A stretch of DNA of 64,000 nucleotides from Streptococcus intermedius SK54 = ATCC 27335 (GCF_000413475.1 NZ_ATFK01000001.1:62001-126000); one strand, 5' to 3'; shown: positions 1-6,932, counted from the first letter of the stretch. A program made the numbers and translations. Notes: generated by a model from the sequence alone, not told the origin.

Positions 1-1
1 A

Positions 2-115
2 CTGGGTGGCTTATCAGGTCATGGGCAAGCTTGGAGTGAATGGAAAGTTGATTTCTTTTTCTGGGGAATCGGACTTGCGGCTAGTTTACTAACCATTGCG
101 ATTTTATATTTATAA
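2..115 (+). CDS. C-terminal end of an unidentified membrane protein (partial)
   Basis: The first bases read in one open frame that ends with TAA at 113-115. The 37 visible residues contain a tryptophan-rich stretch followed by a hydrophobic segment ([16 protein letters not shown]) that fits a final transmembrane helix with almost no cytoplasmic tail. A strong hairpin terminator follows directly. The body of the gene lies outside the window, so I cannot name the family. Confidence 0.5.
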   Translation: MGGLSGHGQAWSEWKVDFFFWGIGLAASLLTIAILYL

Positions 116-123
116 GAGAAGTG

Positions 124-163
124 ACTCATTTTAAAGAATTTTTTCTTTAAGATGAGTTTTTTT
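124..163 (+). terminator. Rho-independent terminator after the partial membrane gene
   Basis: A stem formed by ACTCATTTTAAAGAA and TTCTTTAAGATGAGT with a short T loop is followed by a run of six or more T. It closes the upstream transcription unit and isolates the promoter region of the next gene. Confidence 0.8.
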
Positions 164-179
164 ATGGAATGTTTGCAAA

Positions 180-213
180 AATTTTCTAAAAATTCGTAAA
201 TTTTCTTGAAATT
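180..213 (+). promoter_or_regulatory. Two CodY-like boxes at the oligopeptide-binding protein promoter
   Basis: AATTTTCTAAAAATT (180-194) matches the CodY consensus AATTTTCWGAAAATT at 14 of 15 positions. AATTTTCTTGAAATT (199-213) matches at 13 of 15 and overlaps the -35 element at 206-211. CodY represses peptide and amino-acid uptake genes in many streptococci when branched-chain amino acids are plentiful. The overlap with the promoter is what a repressor site would look like. The consensus match is seen directly; the regulation is inferred. Confidence 0.55.
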
Positions 214-233
214 ATATGAAAATAGTGTATAAT
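206..233 (+). promoter_or_regulatory. Promoter P1 for the oligopeptide-binding lipoprotein
   Basis: TTGAAA (206-211) and TATAAT (228-233) are separated by 16 bp. Transcription from here would give a leader of roughly 280 nt before the start codon at 518. I see no clear riboswitch-like structure in that leader. Confidence 0.55.
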
Positions 234-447
234 AGGTTCAATATTTAGTTGAGGGAAGTTGGTGATTATTACTTTTTAACAAAGAAAATGTTTTATTTTT
301 TTAACACCTAAGAATGTTTATTCGGTTCGGGTTTTAAGATGAAAATGGGGATGTTTATTTTTATGCATTGGGTAGCTTGTTTTTTAGAAAATAGTATATA
401 TAAAAGACTGTTTTTGAATAAATACCCCATCCTTCTTAAGCAAGGTC

Positions 448-476
448 TTTACTTTTTGAAAACATTTCGGTATAAT
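448..476 (+). promoter_or_regulatory. Possible second promoter P2 close to the lipoprotein gene
   Basis: TTTACT (448-453) and a perfect TATAAT (471-476) are 17 bp apart, about 40 bp before the start codon. The -35 is weak. If active, it would bypass the long leader and the CodY-like boxes. Confidence 0.4.
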
Positions 477-517
477 ATGCAATGTAATAAGATGTGACAT
501 TAGAGGAGGTTTTATCT

Positions 518-2476
518 ATGAAATCATCAAAATGGATTATTGCAACGGGAATTGTACTAAGTGCTGGAATTTTATTGGCTGGTTGTGGCAAGTCAAGCTC
601 TAGCACATCGACATATTCATATGTGTATACACAAGATCCAGATACGCTGAATTATTTGATGGCGAATCGAGCAACAACATCAGATGTTGTTACCAATTTA
701 GTTGATGGATTATTAGAAAATGACCGATACGGGAACTTAGTTCCAGCACTTGCTAAGTCATGGACAGTCTCCAAAGATGGTTTGACGTATACGTATAAAT
801 TACGTAAAGACGCGAAATGGTACACATCAGAAGGCGAAGAGTACGCAGGTGTAAAAGCACAAGACTTTGTAACTGGTTTGAAATATGCTGCAGATAACAA
901 ATCCGAAGCTCTTTACCTTGTACAAGACTCTGTCAAAGGATTAGATGCGTATATCAAAGGGGAGACAAAAGATTTTTCAAAGGTAGGTGTAAAAGCTATT
1001 GATGATTATACAGTACAGTATACTCTGAGTCGTGCAGAAACTTATTGGAATTCAAAAACAACCAATAACATCCTCTTCCCAGTCAATGCAGCCTTCTTAA
1101 AATCCCAAGGAAAGAATTTTGGTTCTGTAAAACCGAGTAGCATTCTTTACAACGGTCCATATCTGCTGAAGTCTTTGACGGCTAAATCCTCTATGGAATT
1201 TGCAAAAAATCCTCATTATTATGACAAAAAGAATGTTCATTTAGACAATATAAAGTTGACATATTATGATGGATCGGACCAAGAAGCGCTTATTCGAAAC
1301 TTTACTGAGGGTGCTTATAGTGCAGCCCGTCTTTATCCAAATAGTTCTAGTTTTGCTTCTGTTAAGAAACAGTATAATAACAATATCATCTATAGTTTAC
1401 AAGATGCGACCAGTTATTATTATAACTTTAACTTAAATCGTCAGTCCTATCACCATACATCTAAGAAAACAGATGCACAAAAAACTGCAACACAGGAGGC
1501 AGTACTCAATAAAGCATTTCGTCAAGCAATCAATTTCGCCTACAATCGAACGTCTTATGGTGCGCAAAGCAATGGGAAAGATGGAGCGACAAAAGTATTG
1601 CGGAATACACTTGTTCCACCAACGTTTGTTTCAATTGGTGATAAAACATTTGGGGATCTCGTATCTTCCAAATTGGTGAAGTACGGTTCAGAATGGTCTG
1701 ATATGAATTTGGCTGATGCACAGGATGCTTACTACAATCCAGCAAAAGCAAAAGTAAAATTTGCACAAGCAAAAGCAGAGTTGCAAGCTAAAGGAGTTCA
1801 GTTCCCAATTCATTTGGATGTACCGGCTGATCAGACAAGTAAAATTGGTGTTCAATGGGAAAGTTCTATGAAACAATCTGTTGAGTCTGTTTTAGGAAAA
1901 GATAATGTTGTCATTGATATTCAACAAATGAGTTCAGATGAATTGAATAACATTGGCTACTTTGCTAATACTGCTGCTCAAAAAGATTATGATTTATACA
2001 ATGGTGGATGGTCAGGGGATTATCAAGATCCGTCAACTTATCTAGATACCTTGAATACAAAAAATGGTGGTAGTTTGAAGAACTTTGGCTTGGAACCTGG
2101 TCAAGAGAACGATAAGATAAAAACTGTTGGTTTGGATACCTATACTACAATGCTTGAGGAAGCAAATGCTGAAACCAATGAGATGAAGCGTTATGAGAAA
2201 TATGCTGAAGCGCAGGCGTGGTTAATTGATAGTGGGTTGACAATGCCAAATCTTTCTCTTGGAGGAACACCATCTGTGACAAAGACAGTTCCGTTTAGCC
2301 GTTCATATTCTTTAGTAGGAATTAAGGGTGGCTCAAGCAACTACTTTAAATATGTTAAGTTGCAAGATAAAATTGTGACGACCAAAGAATACGAAAGTGC
2401 TAAAAAGAAATGGCTGAAAGAAAAAGAAGCTTCTAATAAAAGAGCACAAGATAACTATGAAAATCATGTAAAATAA
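518..2476 (+). CDS. Oligopeptide ABC transporter substrate-binding lipoprotein (AmiA/AliA/AliB type)
   Basis: A 652-residue solute-binding protein of the family-5 extracellular type, which captures oligopeptides outside the membrane for an Ami-type permease. The signal peptide ends in a lipobox (LLAGC, lipidated Cys about residue 23) and a Ser/Thr-rich linker follows. A segment near residue 60 (DGLLENDRYG) and a C-terminal region with GGWSGDYQDPSTYLD are characteristic of the streptococcal Ami-binding proteins. I chose ATG 518 because GAGGAGG at 503-509 lies just upstream and the lipoprotein signal starts there; an in-frame GTG at 494 has no such support. No permease or ATPase gene is adjacent, so like AliA and AliB it probably shares a transporter encoded elsewhere. 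The CodY-like boxes suggest nutrient control. I cannot tell the three paralogues apart. Confidence 0.9.
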   Translation: MKSSKWIIATGIVLSAGILLAGCGKSSSSTSTYSYVYTQDPDTLNYLMANRATTSDVVTNLVDGLLENDRYGNLVPALAKSWTVSKDGLTYTYKLRKDAKWYTSEGEEYAGVKAQDFVTGLKYAADNKSEALYLVQDSVKGLDAYIKGETKDFSKVGVKAIDDYTVQYTLSRAETYWNSKTTNNILFPVNAAFLKSQGKNFGSVKPSSILYNGPYLLKSLTAKSSMEFAKNPHYYDKKNVHLDNIKLTYYDGSDQEALIRNFTEGAYSAARLYPNSSSFASVKKQYNNNIIYSLQDATSYYYNFNLNRQSYHHTSKKTDAQKTATQEAVLNKAFRQAINFAYNRTSYGAQSNGKDGATKVLRNTLVPPTFVSIGDKTFGDLVSSKLVKYGSEWSDMNLADAQDAYYNPAKAKVKFAQAKAELQAKGVQFPIHLDVPADQTSKIGVQWESSMKQSVESVLGKDNVVIDIQQMSSDELNNIGYFANTAAQKDYDLYNGGWSGDYQDPSTYLDTLNTKNGGSLKNFGLEPGQENDKIKTVGLDTYTTMLEEANAETNEMKRYEKYAEAQAWLIDSGLTMPNLSLGGTPSVTKTVPFSRSYSLVGIKGGSSNYFKYVKLQDKIVTTKEYESAKKKWLKEKEASNKRAQDNYENHVK

Positions 2477-2593
2477 GTACAAGAAATTTCTTTTTGTACG
2501 AAATGGGCTATCATTCAAGTTCTTTTTAATAATGTTACCTAGCATAAACATTTAGGATTGTTGATTGGATGCTTCACTTTTTCAAAAAATTTC

Positions 2594-2622
2594 TTGACAA
2601 GCCTTAGCTGTCCTGTTATATT
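2594..2622 (+). promoter_or_regulatory. Promoter of tRNA-Leu copy 1
   Basis: TTGACA (2594-2599) and TATATT (2617-2622) are 17 bp apart, with the tRNA 5' end 17 bp beyond the -10. The -10 differs by one base from the TATACT of copy 2. Confidence 0.7.
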
Positions 2623-2638
2623 AGCAAAGTATTCAATC

Positions 2639-2724
2639 GCGGGGATGGTGGAATTGGCAGACGCGCAGGACTAAGGATCCTGTGACCGCTTTAGGTCGTG
2701 ATGGTTCAAGTCCCTCTCTCCGCA
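2639..2724 (+). tRNA. tRNA-Leu (anticodon AAG), copy 1, with a T-stem mismatch
   Basis: An 86-nt class II tRNA. The acceptor strands GCGGGGA and TCTCCGC pair, the anticodon stem is CAGGA/TCCTG with loop CTAAGGA (anticodon AAG), and a long variable arm is present. CCA is not encoded. The T stem reads GATGG opposite CCCTC, giving a T-C mismatch where copy 2 has a perfect GAGGG/CCCTC stem. The gene may still be read, but this copy looks degraded or freshly mutated. Confidence 0.85.
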
Positions 2725-2735
2725 TGAGATAAGCT

Positions 2736-3302
2736 GGTTTTGGTCAGAGAGGAACTGAGGGTAAAATTCAGACAATCCTCTATGCGCGTGAGCAGGATGT
2801 GCCTATGTTGGGCATTTGCTTGGGTATGCAGTTAACCTGTGCCGAATTCGCCCGTCACGTCCTAGGCCTGGCAGATGCCAGCTCAGCGGAGCTTAATCCA
2901 GACACATCGTATCCAATCATTGACCTCATGCGTGATCAGATTGATGTCGAAGACTTGGGTGGAACGCTGAGACTGGGGCTCTATCCTTCTAAACTTAAGC
3001 GTAATTCTAAAGCAGCGGCAGATTATGACTATCAAGAAATCGTGCAACGTCGTCATCGCCATCGCTATGAGTTTAACAATGCTTTCCGCGAGCAGTTTGA
3101 GGCAGCCGGATTTGTATTTTCTGGAGTTTTACCAGACAATCGCTTGGTCGAAATAGTGGAAATCCCAGAAAACAAATTCTTTGTGGCCTGTCAGTATCAC
3201 CCAGATCTTTCCAGCTGCCCGAACCGACCTGAAGGTCTTTATACGGCCTTTGTCACAGCAGTGGAAGAGCCAGGAGAGATAGACTTGCTTTTTCTAGGAT
3301 AA
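2736..3302 (+). pseudogene. pyrG: 3' remnant of CTP synthase: glutamine amidotransferase domain only
   Basis: From 2736 the frame reads [12 protein letters not shown] and continues open to 3302, covering the class I glutaminase half of CTP synthase. The nucleophile-elbow Cys is kept (GICLGMQ). The catalytic His is kept in QYHP, but the next catalytic residue is Asp (YHPDL) where the family has Glu. The whole N-terminal synthetase half with its ATP and UTP sites is missing, and the start joins tRNA-Leu copy 1. The first ATG in frame is at 2799, inside the domain, without a good ribosome site. The tail departs from the family after TAFVTAV. The segment is visibly richer in G+C than its neighbours. 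It cannot make CTP; a complete pyrG must be sought elsewhere. Confidence 0.85.
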
Positions 3303-3352
3303 GCGATTTTTCTAGAGAAATGTTATAATGAAAAACAAAAGGAGGGAAGAAG

Positions 3353-3763
3353 ATGTTTCTAAACATTTTAGCTAGTATTCGTACTAATAATTTTCAAGAC
3401 GAGCATTGTATAGAAAAAATCCAAGCTCTCTGGCAGGAACAAGAGGGGGCTGTGAAAGAAGCTTTTGCCCAAGGGGAACCAGTCTATGCTGTCTATCATG
3501 ATTATGCTAGTGATTACAAAGGAGACTACAGTCTCTCCATCTGCCGTTTGACAGATGGGGAACTCTATGATTTTGATACCTCTGAGCAGACCTATCAAGT
3601 GTTTGAAGCGGATAAGGAGGATTCTCAAGCGGTTCTTCATGCTTGGCAGAGGATTTGGCAGGCAGAAGAAACAGGTGAGCTTCATCGGGACTACACTATT
3701 GACTTTGAAAAATACGATCCCGACCAAACTGTGGCTGTCTTTGTTGCGACTCAGAAGCACTGA
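3353..3763 (+). CDS. GyrI-like / AraC-type effector-binding domain protein
   Basis: A 136-residue soluble protein that looks like a free-standing effector-binding domain of the GyrI/YdeE kind. Visible features are VYAVYHDYASDYKGDYSL in the middle and a C-terminal HRDYTIDFEKYDPDQ segment followed by a beta strand, as in the integron-associated effector-binding proteins. No DNA-binding domain is attached. The start has a strong AGGAGG site (3341-3346 region), and TATAAT at 3324-3329 suggests its own promoter. It sits between the pyrG remnant and tRNA-Leu copy 2. The family assignment comes from recalled sequence pattern; the ligand is unknown. Confidence 0.65.
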   Translation: MFLNILASIRTNNFQDEHCIEKIQALWQEQEGAVKEAFAQGEPVYAVYHDYASDYKGDYSLSICRLTDGELYDFDTSEQTYQVFEADKEDSQAVLHAWQRIWQAEETGELHRDYTIDFEKYDPDQTVAVFVATQKH

Positions 3764-3861
3764 GCTTTCTGTGTTCCTGTCTTAGCTTTATTTTCGCTTA
3801 GATTTCCCAGTCTTGCTGCTTGAGTAGAAAGTTGATTTTTTGAAATAAAGTCAAAATTTTC

Positions 3862-3890
3862 TTGACAAGCTTTAGCTGTCCTGTTATACT
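3862..3890 (+). promoter_or_regulatory. Promoter of tRNA-Leu copy 2
   Basis: TTGACA (3862-3867) and TATACT (3885-3890) with a 17-bp spacer, 16 bp before the mature tRNA. Confidence 0.75.
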
Positions 3891-3906
3891 AGTAAAGTAC
3901 TCAATC

Positions 3907-3992
3907 GCGGGGATGGCGGAATTGGCAGACGTGCAGGACTAAGGATCCTGTGACCGCTTTAGGTCGTGAGGGTTCAAGTCCCTCTCTCCGCA
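3907..3992 (+). tRNA. tRNA-Leu (anticodon AAG), copy 2
   Basis: Same class II structure as copy 1, with anticodon loop CTAAGGA and a fully paired T stem (GAGGG/CCCTC). It differs from copy 1 at a few positions, including one in the D arm and one in the T stem. No encoded CCA. Confidence 0.95.
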
Positions 3993-3996
3993 TGAG

Positions 3997-4022
3997 ATAA
4001 GCTGGCTTCGGTCAGTTTTTTT
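3997..4022 (+). terminator. Terminator of tRNA-Leu copy 2
   Basis: A stem AAGCTGGC / GTCAGTTT closed by a TTCG tetraloop is followed by a T run. In copy 1 the matching place reads GCTGGTTTTGGTCAG and runs into pyrG. Confidence 0.75.
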
Positions 4023-4067
4023 GTTTTATCATTTTGAACTGTGAGGCAGGAAATTTTGTTTTATAAG

Positions 4068-4081
4068 AGAAAACGCTTAAA
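4068..4081 (+). promoter_or_regulatory. Possible cre (CcpA) site upstream of fba
   Basis: AGAAAACGCTTAAA matches the cre consensus TGWAARCGYTWNCW at 12 of 14 positions. It lies about 105 bp before fba and just upstream of a likely -10 (TAAAAT, 4119-4124). Carbon control of a glycolytic gene is plausible but inferred. Confidence 0.3.
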
Positions 4082-4175
4082 AAATTAGGAAACACTGGTA
4101 TTTTTTTCTGAAAAGTGATAAAATAAACAATGTAAGTGGGGAAACCCATAAAAATAAATAGGAGGCCTAATACTA

Positions 4176-5057
4176 ATGGCAATCGTTTCAGCAGAAAAAT
4201 TTGTCCAAGCAGCTCGTGACAATGGTTATGCAGTTGGTGGATTTAATACAAACAACCTTGAGTGGACTCAAGCTATCTTGCGTGCAGCAGAAGCTAAAAA
4301 AGCTCCAGTTCTTATCCAAACTTCTATGGGTGCTGCTAAATATATGGGTGGTTATAAAGTATGTAAACTCCTCATTGAAAGCCTTGTAGAATCAATGGGA
4401 ATTACTGTACCAGTTGCTATTCACCTTGACCATGGTCATTATGAAGATGCGCTTGAATGTATCAAAGTTGGTTACACTTCAGTTATGTTTGATGGTTCTC
4501 ATCTTCCAGTTGAAGAAAACCTTGAAAAAGCTCGTAGAGTGGTTGAATTTGCGCATGCAAATGGAGTATCAGTGGAAGCTGAAGTCGGTACTATCGGTGG
4601 TGAAGAAGACGGTATCATCGGTGATGGTGAATTGGCTCCAATTGAAGATGCAAAAGCAATGGTTGAAACTGGAATTGACTTCCTTGCAGCAGGTATTGGT
4701 AACATTCATGGACCATATCCAGCTAACTGGAAAGGTCTTCACCTTGATCACTTGCAAAAATTGACAGAAGCTGTTCCAGGCTTCCCAATCGTATTGCATG
4801 GTGGCTCAGGTATTCCAGATGATCAAATTCAAGCAGCTATCAAATTGGGTGTGGCAAAAGTCAACGTAAATACTGAGTGTCAAATTGCTTTTGCTAAAGC
4901 TACTCGTAAATTTGCTGCTGAATACGAAGCAAACGAAGCAGAATACGATAAGAAGAAACTCTTTGACCCACGTAAATTCTTGAAATCAGGTTTCGAAGCA
5001 ATTACAGAAGCTGTTGAAGAACGTATCGACGTATTCGGTTCAGAAGGTAAAGCTTAA
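4176..5057 (+). CDS. fba: Class II fructose-bisphosphate aldolase
   Basis: A 293-residue zinc-dependent aldolase that splits fructose 1,6-bisphosphate into dihydroxyacetone phosphate and glyceraldehyde 3-phosphate in cytoplasmic glycolysis. The metal-binding motif HLDHGHYED (about residues 83-91), the VEAEVGTIGGEED stretch, the second metal His in GNIHGPYP and the HGGSGIPD motif are all present. Length is normal for the Gram-positive enzyme. The start follows a strong AGGAGG site. It stands alone between two tRNA genes, with its own terminator, and codon use looks like that of a highly expressed gene. Confidence 0.97.
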   Translation: MAIVSAEKFVQAARDNGYAVGGFNTNNLEWTQAILRAAEAKKAPVLIQTSMGAAKYMGGYKVCKLLIESLVESMGITVPVAIHLDHGHYEDALECIKVGYTSVMFDGSHLPVEENLEKARRVVEFAHANGVSVEAEVGTIGGEEDGIIGDGELAPIEDAKAMVETGIDFLAAGIGNIHGPYPANWKGLHLDHLQKLTEAVPGFPIVLHGGSGIPDDQIQAAIKLGVAKVNVNTECQIAFAKATRKFAAEYEANEAEYDKKKLFDPRKFLKSGFEAITEAVEERIDVFGSEGKA

Positions 5058-5071
5058 TTAGGTTATAGAAC

Positions 5072-5099
5072 AAAAAATCTCGCTACGGCGGGATTTTTT
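5072..5099 (+). terminator. Terminator of fba
   Basis: AAAAAATCTCGC and GCGGGATTTTTT form a stem (one G-T pair) around TACG, ending in a T run. Confidence 0.85.
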
Positions 5100-5162
5100 C
5101 TATATCTTTGGGATAAAAGTAGGCCTTGTCTGAGTTGGATTAAGAAGTTGTAAAATTTTTGC

Positions 5163-5190
5163 TTGACAAAACAAGTCAACATGGTAGAAT
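5163..5190 (+). promoter_or_regulatory. Promoter of tRNA-Thr
   Basis: TTGACA (5163-5168) and TAGAAT (5185-5190) with a 16-bp spacer, about 15 bp before the tRNA. Confidence 0.7.
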
Positions 5191-5205
5191 AAGGAGGTAG
5201 CAATC

Positions 5206-5278
5206 GCCGATTTAGCTCAGTTGGTAGAGCAACGCACTCGTAACGCGTAGGTCGTAGGTTCAAGCCCTATAATCGGCA
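5206..5278 (+). tRNA. tRNA-Thr (anticodon CGT)
   Basis: A 73-nt cloverleaf with acceptor strands GCCGATT/AATCGGC, a D arm with AGTTGGTA, anticodon loop CTCGTAA (CGT, reading ACG) and T loop TTCAAGC. The CCA end is not encoded. It is transcribed from its own promoter. Confidence 0.95.
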
Positions 5279-5280
5279 CT

Positions 5281-5310
5281 ATTGAAGGTCTTCATTATAT
5301 TGAAGGTCTT
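5281..5310 (+). repeat. Short direct repeat after tRNA-Thr
   Basis: ATTGAAGGTCTT occurs at 5281-5292 and again at 5299-5310, followed by TTTTG. Each unit contains most of the small palindrome GAAGGTCTTC. It may help end the tRNA transcript, but it is not a standard terminator hairpin. Confidence 0.4.
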
Positions 5311-5398
5311 TTTGTTTATTGTCTATAAAATGTGATTGTGTAAAAAGCAATAGAATCTAGTCAATTTATGAAACATAAGTAGCTTATTCAGATTTCGT

Positions 5399-5429
5399 AA
5401 CCACTTACCTGTCCAAATGAACCACTTAC
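5399..5429 (+). promoter_or_regulatory. Paired direct repeat, likely LytTR-regulator binding site
   Basis: AACCACTTAC occurs exactly twice, at 5399-5408 and 5420-5429. The repeats are 21 bp apart, two helical turns, the spacing typical of LytTR-family sites. They end 10 bp upstream of the -35 of the LytTR gene itself, which suits activation and autoregulation. The repeat is seen directly; the binding protein is inferred. Confidence 0.65.
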
Positions 5430-5439
5430 TGAAAATCGC

Positions 5440-5467
5440 TTGAATTTCATATGACAATTGGTATAAT
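5440..5467 (+). promoter_or_regulatory. Promoter of the LytTR / LiaF-like operon
   Basis: TTGAAT (5440-5445) and TATAAT (5462-5467) with a 16-bp spacer, directly downstream of the paired direct repeat. Confidence 0.65.
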
Positions 5468-5494
5468 GAATAAAGAAAAGTGAGAGGAGCGTTT

Positions 5495-5941
5495 ATGAAA
5501 ATTCGAGTAGAACTAGATTCTAATTTGGAAGAAGCAGAAATTGTCATTAAGGCGCCTCGCTTTGATGAGCAGATAGAGCGTATTCAGCGTTCCTTGGAAG
5601 AAGTTGCCAAACCGTCCATTCTTTTTTACAAAGATACGAGCGAATATTATGTTGATTTAGCAGATATCCTTTTCTTTGAAACGGATGGAAATAAAATTTT
5701 CGCGCATGCTCGGAATAATGCTTATGAAGTCAAACTAAAATTGTATGAGTTGGAAGAATGCCTGCCGCGATATTTCTGTCGTATTTCTAAATCAACGATT
5801 ACAAATATTAAAGCAATCTATTCATTAGAAAAGTCTTTTTCAGGAACGAGCAGTATTCGCTTCTATGATACCCATAAGCAAGTACATGTATCTAGGCATT
5901 ATTTTCAATTCTTAAAAGAAAAATTAGGTGAAATGAGGTAA
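5495..5941 (+). CDS. LytTR-family DNA-binding response regulator without receiver domain
   Basis: A 148-residue protein. The first 45 or so residues are charged and probably helical; the rest is a LytTR DNA-binding domain, recognised by ILFFETDGNKIFAHA, YEVKLKLYELEECLP and the FCRISKSTITNIKAI stretch. There is no phosphoacceptor receiver domain. ATG 5495 has a GAGAGGAG ribosome site; an in-frame GTG at 5480 overlaps that site. The next gene follows after 5 bp and encodes a LiaF-like membrane protein, the arrangement of LytTR regulatory systems in which a membrane protein restrains the regulator. The paired 21-bp repeats upstream suggest it controls its own promoter. Confidence 0.85.
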   Translation: MKIRVELDSNLEEAEIVIKAPRFDEQIERIQRSLEEVAKPSILFYKDTSEYYVDLADILFFETDGNKIFAHARNNAYEVKLKLYELEECLPRYFCRISKSTITNIKAIYSLEKSFSGTSSIRFYDTHKQVHVSRHYFQFLKEKLGEMR

Positions 5942-5946
5942 ATATT

Positions 5947-6609
5947 ATGAGAAAAACATTATTTGGAGTAGGGCTTTTAGTACTGGCTGGTTGGATACTG
6001 TTGCAAGGGAATTTTGGTATTCCATCTATTCGCTTCAATTTTTGGCCACTGCTTGTTGTGCTGGTTTTTGCTTACCTTGCACTTGAAAATTTTTGGAGAG
6101 GAAATTTATCTGGCGGGGTTATTTTAGCCATTATTTCCCTAATCGTTGCAAATAGTAGTTATCACTTTTTGCCAATTTCATCTGGAACAATTTTCTTAGC
6201 AGGTATTCTGGCTTCTATTGGAATTGGGTTGATTTTCAAACCAAAACGAATTTGGGGTATTTATCATGGTCAAAATGCTCGTCGTGTCATAAATGGAGAC
6301 ATCAATTTTGGGAGTGGTACACGCTATATCAATTCGGATGATTTTACTTATGAAACACTAGATTGTGCTTTTGGGAATGCTACGGTTTATTTTGACAATG
6401 CTACCATTAAAGGAAACTCTGCAACTTTTGATATTGATGTATCTTTTGGAAATGCTACATTATATGTACCAAGTAATTGGCGTGTAGAGTTAGATGTGGA
6501 TAACGCTTTTGGCACAGTGACGAATCCTCGTAATATCAATGAGAAAGATAAGACTCTTTATGTAAAAGGAGATGTATCTTTTGGTCGCTTAGGAATTATT
6601 TATGTTTAA
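5947..6609 (+). CDS. LiaF-like membrane protein, partner of the LytTR regulator
   Basis: A 220-residue protein with about four transmembrane helices in the first 95 residues, including the tryptophan-rich FNFWPLLVVLVFAYLALEN, and a C-terminal beta-rich domain like that of LiaF/YvqF. The soluble part repeats a short pattern (FGNATVYFDNA, FGNATLYVPSNW, FGTVTNP, FGRLGIIYV), as expected for a right-handed beta-helix-like fold. It is translated 5 bp after the LytTR gene and so is probably co-made. By analogy with LiaF and with HdrM/BrsM of S. mutans it may hold the regulator inactive at the membrane; that is inference. A second, genuine LiaF lies at 58286. Confidence 0.75.
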   Translation: MRKTLFGVGLLVLAGWILLQGNFGIPSIRFNFWPLLVVLVFAYLALENFWRGNLSGGVILAIISLIVANSSYHFLPISSGTIFLAGILASIGIGLIFKPKRIWGIYHGQNARRVINGDINFGSGTRYINSDDFTYETLDCAFGNATVYFDNATIKGNSATFDIDVSFGNATLYVPSNWRVELDVDNAFGTVTNPRNINEKDKTLYVKGDVSFGRLGIIYV

Positions 6610-6662
6610 AATTTAAGAAAGTCATTGATCTACTTGAATTTTGAAATATAAGGAAAATAGTC

Positions 6663-6691
6663 TTGCAAAATCTTAAAAATTGTGATAAAAT
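6663..6691 (+). promoter_or_regulatory. Promoter of rpmB
   Basis: TTGCAA (6663-6668) and TAAAAT (6686-6691) with a 17-bp spacer, about 50 bp before the start codon. Confidence 0.5.
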
Positions 6692-6743
6692 TTTACGGTA
6701 TGTGGTATAAAGCCCGTGAAACTAATCAGGAGGACAAGTATAA

Positions 6744-6932
6744 ATGGCAAAAGTATGTTACTTTACAGGTCGTAAAACTGTATCAGGAAACAACCGCTCT
6801 CACGCAATGAACCAAACAAAACGTACTGTGAAACCAAATCTTCAAAAGGTGACAATCTTAGTTGATGGTAAACCTAAGAAAGTTTGGGCTTCAGCACGCG
6901 CCCTTAAATCTGGCAAAGTTGAACGCGTTTAA
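6744..6932 (+). CDS. rpmB: 50S ribosomal protein L28
   Basis: A 62-residue basic protein of the large ribosomal subunit. It starts [20 protein letters not shown] and ends in the [12 protein letters not shown] motif, both typical of L28. An AGGAGG site precedes ATG 6744. Only one CXXC-type cysteine is present, so this is the zinc-free form. It is a single-gene unit with promoter and terminator. Confidence 0.97.
   Translation: MAKVCYFTGRKTVSGNNRSHAMNQTKRTVKPNLQKVTILVDGKPKKVWASARALKSGKVERV

Larger units (their letters stand above)
2586..2750 (+). repeat. tRNA-Leu cassette, copy 1 (promoter, tRNA, terminator-like end)
   Basis: From about 2586 the sequence nearly repeats that from about 3856: the same TTGACA promoter, the tRNA-Leu gene, and the ATAAGCTGG segment after it. 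Similarity stops at roughly 2747, where copy 1 continues as pyrG coding sequence and copy 2 continues as a T-run terminator. The sequence before 2586 is unlike that before copy 2. Confidence 0.75.
3856..4022 (+). repeat. tRNA-Leu cassette, copy 2 (intact)
   Basis: Near-identical to 2586-2750 through the promoter, the tRNA and the ATAAGCTGG segment. This copy has a perfect T stem and a working terminator, so it is likely the ancestral one. Confidence 0.75.

Noticed and set aside
494..517. GTG at 494 as the start of the oligopeptide-binding protein
   Set aside because: It would place eight residues before the lipoprotein signal and would cover the GAGGAGG ribosome site that serves ATG 518.
5281..5310. 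Direct repeat after tRNA-Thr as an attachment site of a mobile element
   Set aside because: The unit is not a copy of the tRNA 3' end and no integrase or element follows.
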